From: CALARM01 sp964431735
GTDB lineage: Bacteria; Vulcanimicrobiota; SpSt-956; JAKJGF01
NCBI GenBank assembly: GCA_964431735.1
Contig: CAYSLJ010000245.1
Coordinates: 1-7,280, forward strand
Reading direction: 5' to 3'
Length of the DNA stretch: 7,280 nt
The translations under genes and the position numbers were made by a program. Position 1 is the stretch's first letter; every line of letters begins with the position of its first letter. Shown one piece after another: positions 1-5,755 of the stretch. Under the pieces are notes generated by a model. The model saw only the letters and a program-made list of their open reading frames with translations. It searched no databases and was not told where the DNA came from.

Positions 1-96
1 GGAGTGAGTGCCATATTTTTTTTGGGTATCAATTTACCTGTTGCGGTACTTAGGAGTTGTAAGGAAATAACTACATCTTAATTACGATTTGTATCG

Positions 97-124
97 TGAC
101 GCGTAACGCGTAACGCGTGACGCG
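97..124. repeat. Four tandem TRACGCG heptamers
   Basis: The units are TGACGCG (97-103), TAACGCG (104-110), TAACGCG (111-117) and TGACGCG (118-124), all directly abutting. The array contains three ACGCGT palindromes at exact 7-bp steps (99-104, 106-111, 113-118). It is a GC-rich island in very AT-rich DNA, so it looks like a discrete repeat rather than local composition. It could be a variable-number intergenic repeat or a protein-binding array; the sequence alone does not decide. Confidence 0.85.
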
Positions 125-293
125 AGGATGATAACCATTCTAACAATTTGCCGGAGTTATTTTTCCTGCAGTCCTTAGTCTAATAGCTAATTAGCCTTAG
201 ATTTAGGAATTACAAGTGTTTTTAAGAAATTTGCAAAAGTATAGTTTTATTACTGAGTTGAGTATTGATATTTAATAAAAATTTTTTTCCTTT

Positions 294-313
294 ACTCTTC
301 ACAAGAGTTTTTT
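294..313 (+). terminator. Possible weak intrinsic terminator
   Basis: ACTCTT (294-299) pairs with AAGAGT (303-308) across a CAC loop and is followed by five T's (309-313). The stem is only 6 bp with two GC pairs, so it would be weak. It could end transcription from a gene to the left, or act as an attenuator in the leader of the Gly-rich operon. Chance occurrence in such AT-rich DNA is quite possible. Confidence 0.25.
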
Positions 314-392
314 GCATATTTAAATATATTGTTATGTTTCGTTACGGTTCCCTGGCTTTTTATTTTTTTTCTGAATGTGAAAATGTAAGAAA

Positions 393-409
393 GTTAACAA
401 ATTGTTAAC
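393..409. promoter_or_regulatory. 17-bp perfect inverted repeat, operator-like
   Basis: GTTAACAA (393-400) and TTGTTAAC (402-409) are perfect reverse complements around a single central A. The site ends 82 bp before the chosen TTG start of the first Gly-rich gene. Size and symmetry fit a dimeric repressor or activator site. I see no second copy in the window, including upstream of the treT operon, and do not recognise the regulator. Confidence 0.4.
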
Positions 410-479
410 AAAAGATGATTTACAGGGAAAATCTGATATGTTATTATCTAAATTAACATATTATCTTTATAAAAAGAAA

Positions 480-483
480 GGAG
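480..483 (+). promoter_or_regulatory. Shine-Dalgarno setting the TTG start of the first Gly-rich gene
   Basis: GGAG (480-483, in the context AAAGGAGAG) lies 8 nt before TTG at 492. This favours TTG-492 over the in-frame TTG at 402 and ATG at 438, which have no comparable site. The resulting N-terminus, M-E-I-Q, also parallels M-E-I-R of the second protein and M-N-I-N of the third. Confidence 0.7.
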
Positions 484-491
484 AGAAGGAA

Positions 492-2531
492 TTGGAAATT
501 CAGAAAATAGGTTCACCAAAATTAACTAAAATTTCCCTGCCCGGGAAAAAGGCAGATTCTACTGAAATTAAAGATCAGGTTACTCTGAGCAAAGATGAAC
601 CTTCTGTAGGAAAGAAGATTGGGAAATTTGTCAGAGAAGCTGTGGAATTTCCTCTCGGTGCAGCAGGTGCCGTAACAGGCGGTGTTACCAATGTTTTACC
701 CGGTACGTTCCAGGGGGTGGCAACACGTAGCGGCCTTGAAACAGGTCATATTCTTCAGGGCGTCGCCCTTGGTGCAGCAGGAGGAGTGCTCTTGGATGCA
801 GTTCTTCCCGGAGGTACTGTCATAGGAGGCCTTATAGGAGGCGGAGTAGGACTTGCTGCCAGTCTGGTAAGAGTCGGTATGTACCACGCTACAGATGCTG
901 CTGATGATATGAAAGCTAATGTGAACAGCACTGTTGAAAGATATCTGGATGATAACAAGCATGCAAAAAATGACGAAGTTCATGAAGGCATGAGAGATTT
1001 AATAGAAAGTATCGGCGTAGGAGGAGCCAGAGGTGTTGCAGAAGGTACAAAAGTTGGCTACTCAGAAGGTAAAGGTGTCACAGCCGGTTTAATGGAAGGA
1101 ATTAAAGGTGCAAAAGATGTGCTCCTCGGCAATTATCCCGTAAGTACTTCTGAAAAAGAAAAACTTACTGCAGGCAAAGTTATAGGTAAAGTAGTAAAAT
1201 CTCCTGTTGCCCTTACAAGCGGTGTCATTGGAGCAGTATCCAGTCTGCCGACAGGCCTTGTTCATGGCGTAAAAGCAGGAATAGGACTCAGTCAGGGAGA
1301 AGAACTGGGCAGTTCTGACCTCAGATCTGCTTCCAAGTCGGTGAAATTCTGGACAAGACTCGGTACGGTCGGCCTGGGAACAGCAGCAGGTGCCGTGACA
1401 ATAGGAGGTCCTTGGGGTATAGGAGCAGGACTTGCCGCCGGTCTCGTAGGATCTGCCATACTTGCCAAACTTCAGAAAACAGGTGAAAGTGATAAAGAGA
1501 TTGCCAGAGGCATTTTAAATGCCGTTAATTATGCAAAAAATGATAATGAAGATACAGGGAATAAAGTTTATGATACATACAGAGATACTATAGAAAGTGT
1601 TTTTGTAGGCCCCCTTGCAGGTCTCAGAGAAGGTTTTAAAGCAGGCTATGTCGGAGGAGAAGCAGCACAGGACGGAGTATTTGAAGTACTTAAAGAACTG
1701 GTTCATAAATCATCTGATGAGTCCGGTAATCCTTCTATTCAGAGTGAACCTACATGGGAAGAACAGGCAAAAATGGATAGTGCCTATCCATTCGGAATTA
1801 AAAAGGAAGAAAAACCTGCCGTAACCGGGACGAATGTTCCTTCTACTGAAGATATGCCGGCAGAACAATCTCCTATTCCTCAGACTCCTCAGGAAAATTC
1901 TGTGCCACAGGAATTGCCGGTTCATGAAAAGAGTACCATACGTAAGGGTATTGAAGCAGTTGGCGGTAGTGTAGTCGGACTTGGAAGCACAGTGCTTCAT
2001 ACTGCTGCAGGCTCTGTTGAGGGAGCAGTTGAAGGACTCAGAGATAATAAGCTTGAAAATAAAGATAAAGACTACAGGCATGTCAGTACAGGACTCTTTA
2101 CCTTCACGAATATGGCAGCTCTGACAGGTATATCTGCAGGAGCAGCTTATATGCTCGGAGCAGGACCTGTAGGCACTGCCATAGCAGCAGGGGGAGGCCT
2201 TCTGGCAGGAGCAGCTATGAGAGCTTTTGAAGGCTCTGATAAAACAGAAAAACTGGTAGAAAAAATAGATTTGAATGTTGATAAAGCTGTGAAAGATAAT
2301 ACAGGTGATAAAAAATCTTTTGTTACAGGCCAGAACCTTGCTGAAGGTGCTGTTGTCGGTATGAAAGCTGCAGCAAAACATTCATGGGATTTAGGATATG
2401 AAGGCGGAAAGAATGCCACAGGGTTTGGAATAGATGTAGGACGTGGTATAGTAAGCGGTTTTGTAGAACTTGGAAAAGATGCCATAGGACTTGGCCCGAA
2501 GGAAGGAGAGGTGAAGAAGAGTGGAAATTAG
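492..2531 (+). CDS. Gly/Ala-rich three-module (A-B-C) protein, function unknown
   Basis: I do not recognise this 679-residue protein. A polar leader (1-40) holds the box DQVTLS (28-33). Three modules follow: A at 41-215, B at 225-405 and C at 481-667. A Pro/Gln/Glu/Ser-rich linker occupies 406-480. Each module carries an uncharged Gly-rich hydrophobic stretch able to form a helical hairpin (about 87-128, 290-327 and 536-580), then a polar part with regular glycines, for example EGTKVGYSEGKG (184-195) and REGFKAGYVGGE (379-390). I see no cysteine and no classical signal peptide. The start is the in-frame TTG with a good GGAG 8 nt upstream; a longer form from TTG-402 or ATG-438 is possible. The gene overlaps the next by 11 nt, suggesting translational coupling. 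I infer a membrane-associating or exported protein from composition only. Confidence 0.9.
   Translation: MEIQKIGSPKLTKISLPGKKADSTEIKDQVTLSKDEPSVGKKIGKFVREAVEFPLGAAGAVTGGVTNVLPGTFQGVATRSGLETGHILQGVALGAAGGVLLDAVLPGGTVIGGLIGGGVGLAASLVRVGMYHATDAADDMKANVNSTVERYLDDNKHAKNDEVHEGMRDLIESIGVGGARGVAEGTKVGYSEGKGVTAGLMEGIKGAKDVLLGNYPVSTSEKEKLTAGKVIGKVVKSPVALTSGVIGAVSSLPTGLVHGVKAGIGLSQGEELGSSDLRSASKSVKFWTRLGTVGLGTAAGAVTIGGPWGIGAGLAAGLVGSAILAKLQKTGESDKEIARGILNAVNYAKNDNEDTGNKVYDTYRDTIESVFVGPLAGLREGFKAGYVGGEAAQDGVFEVLKELVHKSSDESGNPSIQSEPTWEEQAKMDSAYPFGIKKEEKPAVTGTNVPSTEDMPAEQSPIPQTPQENSVPQELPVHEKSTIRKGIEAVGGSVVGLGSTVLHTAAGSVEGAVEGLRDNKLENKDKDYRHVSTGLFTFTNMAALTGISAGAAYMLGAGPVGTAIAAGGGLLAGAAMRAFEGSDKTEKLVEKIDLNVDKAVKDNTGDKKSFVTGQNLAEGAVVGMKAAAKHSWDLGYEGGKNATGFGIDVGRGIVSGFVELGKDAIGLGPKEGEVKKSGN
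612..1136 (+). repeat. Module A, first copy (protein 1 residues 41-215)
   Basis: It starts with an amphipathic stretch beginning KKIGKFVREAVEF, then a Gly-zipper hairpin (87-128), then a charged region ending in a signature G-x-K-x-G-Y, and closes with GLMEGIKGAKDVLLGNY. The closing part matches the A module of the second protein (GLLEGAKGIGSVIAGKY). Confidence 0.7.
1164..1706 (+). repeat. Module B, first copy (protein 1 residues 225-405)
   Basis: It has two hydrophobic Gly-rich stretches (about 238-260 and 290-327), then YDTYRDTIES and LREGFKAGY. The second protein has the counterparts YDLRRDVTES and PREGFKEGY in the same order, which defines the B type. Confidence 0.7.
1932..2492 (+). repeat. 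Module C, first copy (protein 1 residues 481-667)
   Basis: It opens with STIRKGIEAVGG, then VSTGLFTFT, a Gly/Ala hairpin (about 536-580), and IDLNVDKAVKDN. The third protein has CLIRRGIEKGAG, VSTGPLTFT and VDLAVDKSVSDN at matching places, which defines the C type. Confidence 0.75.
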
Positions 2532-3918
2532 ATCTCTTAATACATCAGTTGATATAAAGAAATCTCCTCTTACTGAAAAGAAATCTCAGAGTGATAATCT
2601 TACACCGCAGGATACAGTTGCATTAAGTAGCAGTTCTGGTGAACCTTCTCTCATAAGAAGAGGTATTGAAGGTATAGGCGGAGTAGTGGGAGGCCTTAAA
2701 GGTGCTACTACAAGTATTCTGCCTGCATCTGTCGAAGGAGGTCTTGAAGCTGCTTCCGGTGGTCATAGTGCCAATGGAGTTGCCTATGGTATAGGTACAG
2801 TAGTTCAGGGAGGCCTTGCAGGAGCAGGCCTTGCAGTGCTCCTTGGTGCAGGAGGTCTCGGTATCGCAGGTCTTTCTGCGGCAGGCCTTGTGCTTGGCGG
2901 TGTTAAGGTAGGGCTTATGGCTGCTGAGGATACGATTGACCAGGAGATGGGAAAAAATATAGCAGAACAGGCTAAAAAAGCAGTTGCTGATTATAAACCT
3001 TCTGGTGATAAAATTCAGGATGTAACAAGTAATTTTGTCGTAGGTATTCCTGCCGGAATGAAGGCAGGTGTCCAGAGCGGATGGAAGATAGGACAGGAAG
3101 AAGGTAAGGGTACTGTTTCAGGTCTTCTTGAAGGTGCAAAAGGTATTGGCAGCGTTATTGCCGGTAAATACGAACTTCCTGAGACAGAGGAGAAGAAAGA
3201 AGAAGTCAAGTTAACTACGGGACAGAAGATAGATAATGCCATTAAGAAAACAGCAGAAGTACTGGTAGGAGTTCCTTCAGGACTTGTAGCTTCTGCTTTA
3301 TTCCTACCTGTGGGACCGGTTCAGGGTTTCTTTAATGGTGTTGAATTGAATGAGGATTATTCGGATAAAGATTTTGATAAGAATAAAGCTGTAAATCATC
3401 TTACCAGGCACAGTTACAGGAATAAATCAATTACCAATTCTGTAGTATTTCTTGAAACGGCAGGGCTTGGTGCTGGAGTCGGCTATCTTGCCATGGGAGG
3501 AACTACAGGTGCTCTTGTTGGCGCAGCAGGTGGAGTTGTTCTCGGAGGCCTCGCCTATCTTGCAGGCAAAAATAGAACAGAAAAATTCCATGAAGGTGTG
3601 GCCAGGTCAGTAGTTCATGCTCATTCGGATAATGCAAAAACTGACAGTAAAGCCTATGATTTAAGAAGAGATGTAACAGAATCCACTCTTACAGGCCTTG
3701 CTGCAGGTCCGAGAGAAGGTTTTAAAGAAGGTTATGATGTGAGTAAAGTAGTTGTAGACGGAGCCTATGAAGCAACTAAAGATGTGGCTGAAGTCGTTGC
3801 AAAGGGTGTAGTCAAGGTAGCCAAAAAGGTCGTTCATGCCGTAGGTGAAGTCGGACATTTTGCAGGTGGTATGGCAAAAGGAACCTATGAAGGTGTTGTA
3901 AAGGATAAAGTGGAGTAA
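2521..3918 (+). CDS. Gly/Ala-rich two-module (A-B) protein, function unknown
   Basis: This 465-residue protein is a paralogue of its upstream neighbour. A polar leader (1-42, box DTVALS at 31-36) precedes module A (43-217), a Glu/Lys-rich spacer (218-230) and module B (231-427). A Lys/Val/Ala/His-rich tail (428-465) has no counterpart in the other two proteins and looks like an amphipathic helix. Hydrophobic Gly-rich hairpins lie at about 91-135 and 308-349. There is no cysteine and no classical signal peptide. The GTG start lies inside the upstream gene, 11 nt before the end of its stop codon, with GAGGTGA (2508-2514) 6 nt upstream, so translation is probably coupled. Order and modules match residues 1-405 of the first protein, as if the C module had been split off into the next gene. 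Function is unknown. Confidence 0.9.
   Translation: MEIRSLNTSVDIKKSPLTEKKSQSDNLTPQDTVALSSSSGEPSLIRRGIEGIGGVVGGLKGATTSILPASVEGGLEAASGGHSANGVAYGIGTVVQGGLAGAGLAVLLGAGGLGIAGLSAAGLVLGGVKVGLMAAEDTIDQEMGKNIAEQAKKAVADYKPSGDKIQDVTSNFVVGIPAGMKAGVQSGWKIGQEEGKGTVSGLLEGAKGIGSVIAGKYELPETEEKKEEVKLTTGQKIDNAIKKTAEVLVGVPSGLVASALFLPVGPVQGFFNGVELNEDYSDKDFDKNKAVNHLTRHSYRNKSITNSVVFLETAGLGAGVGYLAMGGTTGALVGAAGGVVLGGLAYLAGKNRTEKFHEGVARSVVHAHSDNAKTDSKAYDLRRDVTESTLTGLAAGPREGFKEGYDVSKVVVDGAYEATKDVAEVVAKGVVKVAKKVVHAVGEVGHFAGGMAKGTYEGVVKDKVE
2647..3171 (+). repeat. Module A, second copy (protein 2 residues 43-217)
   Basis: It begins SLIRRGIEGIGG, resembling the opening of C modules, and continues with a Gly-rich hairpin (about 91-135). 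A signature GMKAGVQSGWKIGQEEGKG (179-197) and the A-type ending follow. The A assignment rests on the ending and on the spacer that follows, which shares LTxG with protein 1. Confidence 0.65.
3211..3801 (+). repeat. Module B, second copy (protein 2 residues 231-427)
   Basis: It opens LTTGQKIDNAIKK, parallel to LTAGKVIGKVVK in protein 1. Two hydrophobic stretches follow, then YDLRRDVTES and PREGFKEGY. An insert rich in Asp, Lys and Asn (about 275-305) makes it longer than the first B copy. Confidence 0.7.
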
Positions 3919-3920
3919 GT

Positions 3921-3928
3921 GGAGGTGA
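3921..3928 (+). promoter_or_regulatory. Strong Shine-Dalgarno GGAGGTGA for the third Gly-rich gene
   Basis: This near-perfect site lies 6 nt before ATG-3935 and fixes that start. It is stronger than the sites of the two upstream genes, so the smallest protein may be translated most efficiently from the shared mRNA. Confidence 0.8.
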
Positions 3929-3934
3929 ATGTAG

Positions 3935-4672
3935 ATGAATATTAATACTAATCTTGTAAACAGACAGCAGGCTATAACAGCAAAAAAGACTGAAGGAACT
4001 AAACAGGAAGATACACTTTTACAGAATACTCAGGATCAGGCTGTCATTTCTTCCGGTGAACAACCGGTAGAAGTTCTTCCTCAGAAGGAAAAATGTCTTA
4101 TCAGAAGGGGTATAGAGAAAGGTGCCGGTTTTGTAGGTGGTCTCGTAGGAGCTACTCTTATGGCTCCCGCAGGAGCGCTTGAAGGTATGGTAGAAGGAAA
4201 TGAATCCTATAAGGTTGCCGAAGGTGCCAGTGTGTCAACAGGGCCTCTCACTTTTACTACCATAGGAGGGTCTATGATTGCCGGCGCTTTAATTGGCGGT
4301 GCCACTATGGGATGGAATATTATGGGCGGCGCAGTTGGAGCAGGAGCAGGACTTGCTTTCGGTGCTCTTGCCAGGGTAATTATGGGTATGGCAGATGTTC
4401 CGGAAAACTTTACTAAAGCAGTAGATCTGGCAGTAGATAAATCTGTATCTGATAATCCCAAGGGAGGAACAGGGGCAAAGAAAATAGCAAATGCTGTAAG
4501 AAATGCCTCTGAAGGTACAACCATGGGACTTGTAGCAGGAACAAAGGCAGGCTATAATATAGGGGAGAGAACTGCCGTCGGAGTTACCAGCGGTGTCCTT
4601 TCCGTAGGTACAGGTATAGCTACAGGTATTGGCAGAATTATTGCCGAACCTTTTAAAGGTCATAAAGAATAG
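3935..4672 (+). CDS. Gly/Ala-rich single-module (C) protein, function unknown
   Basis: This 245-residue protein is the last and shortest of the three. A polar leader (1-53) contains DQAVIS at 34-39, then one C module (54-238) and a short basic end. The module has a Gly/Ala/Met hydrophobic hairpin (about 108-150) and a polar stretch with VDLAVDKSVSDN (163-174). A signature AGTKAGYNIGE (201-211) and a final Gly-periodic helix follow. One cysteine (54) is present. The ATG start follows a consensus Shine-Dalgarno 16 nt after the previous gene's stop. It most resembles residues 481-667 of the first protein. A single-module protein is the simplest member and may show the minimal functional unit. 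No known family is recognised and the function is unknown. Confidence 0.9.
   Translation: MNINTNLVNRQQAITAKKTEGTKQEDTLLQNTQDQAVISSGEQPVEVLPQKEKCLIRRGIEKGAGFVGGLVGATLMAPAGALEGMVEGNESYKVAEGASVSTGPLTFTTIGGSMIAGALIGGATMGWNIMGGAVGAGAGLAFGALARVIMGMADVPENFTKAVDLAVDKSVSDNPKGGTGAKKIANAVRNASEGTTMGLVAGTKAGYNIGERTAVGVTSGVLSVGTGIATGIGRIIAEPFKGHKE
4094..4648 (+). repeat. Module C, second copy (protein 3 residues 54-238)
   Basis: It shares the block order IR[KR]GIE, VSTGxxTFT, Gly/Ala hairpin, [IV]DLxVDKxVxDN and G-[MT]-K-A with the C module at the end of protein 1. Small gaps are needed only in the charged loop after the DN. Confidence 0.75.
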
Positions 4673-4680
4673 TTTTAGAT

Positions 4681-4728
4681 AAAATAAATAAAAAAGGAGC
4701 CGTCAGGCTCCTTTTTTATTTATTTTTT
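4681..4728. terminator. Bidirectional intrinsic terminator
   Basis: Bases 4681-4701 pair perfectly with 4706-4726 across a GTCA loop. The GC core is GGAGCC/GGCTCC, and the outer stem is A-run/T-run, so either strand gives a hairpin followed by U's. It lies between the stop of the third Gly-rich gene (4672) and the convergent stop of the nucleotidyltransferase gene (4738) and should end both operons. Confidence 0.92.
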
Positions 4729-4737
4729 GCAGCAACA

Positions 4738-5742
4738 TTATTTTATGTTAAATCCTTCTATCTTATTCCAGTAAAAAGATAATCTGTCACTCTGATTATA
4801 ATTCAAGATTTCATGAAATTCTTTATCCGATACACCGGTCATTACAGAGGAAAAACAGACTGCCACTCTTGCCAGATCTATTTGAAGTTCATGCCAGCTA
4901 TATGTTCCTGACAGAAGATGTTCCGAGAAAGCTTTCCTTCCTTTAACTATTTCGTAAAGGTAAGGTGACAGATTTTCAGGAAGAGGTTCTTCTCTGAATT
5001 CCAGAACCGATCTGCACAGAGTAATTGTATCTTCATAAACTTCTTTTATTGTAAGATTTTTCTTTTGAAGAGTATTTTCCTGGTCCATACAGAAATTTAT
5101 ACTTTCCCTTATTTTTTCAACAGAAGGACTGTTCTCTGCAAGAAGTGATACATCAAAACTATGTTTCAGTCTCTGTGCTTCCTTGTTTTTATTCAGAGGT
5201 ATTCCCAGGGTAGAAGGCCCCAGGGTGAGGAGTTTGTCTCCTATAAGGCTTGATATGGAAGGAAGCCATACCTTTATGTCTGATTGATAGAATTGACCAC
5301 ACCATACAGGTTTCTGGATTTTTTCATAACGGGTCATTTTTAACTGTACATCGAGCATTATATTTGTTTCTGAAGGTTCTGTAAAATGAGATTTATAGAA
5401 CATATAATAACTTGTCATAGGAAGCCATGGTTTTGTCTTATGAACCCTTTTTTCCCATCCGGTAAATACATCGGAATCTTTTACGAGTTTATCTAAAATC
5501 TCTTCAACATGTTCTTTTGTTTCTCCTGAGGCAATATCTACATCTATAGAAAATCTCTGAGGATTTTCCAGGAGCACAAGGAGGGAATTTCCTCCTTTAA
5601 ACAAAAAATCGAGGCCTTCATAAACAAGTAAAGATACAAGTTCAAGACTGTGAACTACCTGTTCGGCAAGAATTGCCGATGTATTTTTACGATTTTTTTC
5701 TATATGTTCTTTTGTAAAATATTTTTCATTTCCTATAAGCAT
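4738..5742 (-). CDS. AbiEii/AbiGii-type nucleotidyltransferase, orphan toxin-like
   Basis: This is a 334-residue member of the nucleotidyltransferase superfamily that includes AbiEii, the toxin of type IV toxin-antitoxin and abortive-infection systems. Visible motifs are FKGGNSL (48-54), RFSIDVDI (63-70) with the D-x-D metal pair at D67/D69, a third acidic residue D131 in IMLDVQL, and GDKLLTL (168-174) with the conserved DK. A KNKEAQRLKHSFDV segment (185-198) corresponds to the family's late R..KD.xD region. Known relatives transfer nucleotides to tRNA or other targets; the substrate here is unknown. The start is ATG at 5742, with AGGGAG 7 nt upstream directly after the treT stop; a TTG at 5784 would overlap treT and lacks such a site. 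No antitoxin gene lies next to it, and its operon partner is treT. Confidence 0.85.
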   Translation of the reverse strand: MLIGNEKYFTKEHIEKNRKNTSAILAEQVVHSLELVSLLVYEGLDFLFKGGNSLLVLLENPQRFSIDVDIASGETKEHVEEILDKLVKDSDVFTGWEKRVHKTKPWLPMTSYYMFYKSHFTEPSETNIMLDVQLKMTRYEKIQKPVWCGQFYQSDIKVWLPSISSLIGDKLLTLGPSTLGIPLNKNKEAQRLKHSFDVSLLAENSPSVEKIRESINFCMDQENTLQKKNLTIKEVYEDTITLCRSVLEFREEPLPENLSPYLYEIVKGRKAFSEHLLSGTYSWHELQIDLARVAVCFSSVMTGVSDKEFHEILNYNQSDRLSFYWNKIEGFNIK

Positions 5743-5749
5743 ATTCTTA

Positions 5750-5755
5750 CTCCCT
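5750..5755 (-). promoter_or_regulatory. Shine-Dalgarno of the nucleotidyltransferase gene
   Basis: AGGGAG on the minus strand directly follows the TAA of treT (5756-5758) and sits 7 nt before the ATG at 5742. It decides the start in favour of 5742 and suggests that terminating ribosomes can re-initiate here. Confidence 0.75.

Larger units (their letters stand above)
1..491. other. Non-coding AT-rich leader of the Gly-rich operon
   Basis: I find no convincing gene in this stretch; reading frames are short and lack ribosome binding sites. It holds a TRACGCG heptamer array (97-124), a 10-bp palindrome GCTAATTAGC (186-195), a weak hairpin with a T run (294-313) and a 17-bp inverted repeat (393-409). 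No good sigma-70 promoter pair is visible. TATATT at 325-330 could be a -10 box but has no matching -35 at normal spacing, and TTGCAT at 312-317 has no good -10 partner. The operon promoter must lie here or further upstream, possibly used by another sigma factor. Confidence 0.6.

Noticed and set aside
97..124. CRISPR array
   Set aside because: The units are 7 bp and directly abut without spacers, and no cas-like gene is present.
402..491. 30-codon N-terminal extension of gene 1 from TTG-402, or from ATG-438
   Set aside because: TTG-402 falls inside the palindrome and neither start has a good Shine-Dalgarno. TTG-492 has GGAG at 8 nt and gives an N-terminus matching the other two proteins.
1710..2381. 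Long minus-strand open frame (223 codons) opposite gene 1, rich in Cys, Ser and Phe
   Set aside because: It is the antisense of a real coding region. Its Cys/Ser/Phe content follows from the GCA, AGA and GAA codons of the plus-strand gene. I see no domain and no sign of a gene of its own.
4207..4663. Two overlapping minus-strand open frames opposite gene 3
   Set aside because: They are shadows of the Gly/Ala-rich C module, with Pro/Ala-rich or Cys/Ser-rich translations typical of antisense frames.
492..4672. Collagen-like, PE/PPE-like or silk-like repeat proteins
   Set aside because: There is no G-X-Y triplet, no PE/PPE motif and no short perfect repeat. Glycines follow 4-residue helix spacing in complex modules instead.
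4681..4728. Terminal inverted repeat of a mobile element
   Set aside because: The hairpin sits between two convergent stop codons with T-tracts on both strands, as expected for a bidirectional terminator. No transposase or second copy is seen.
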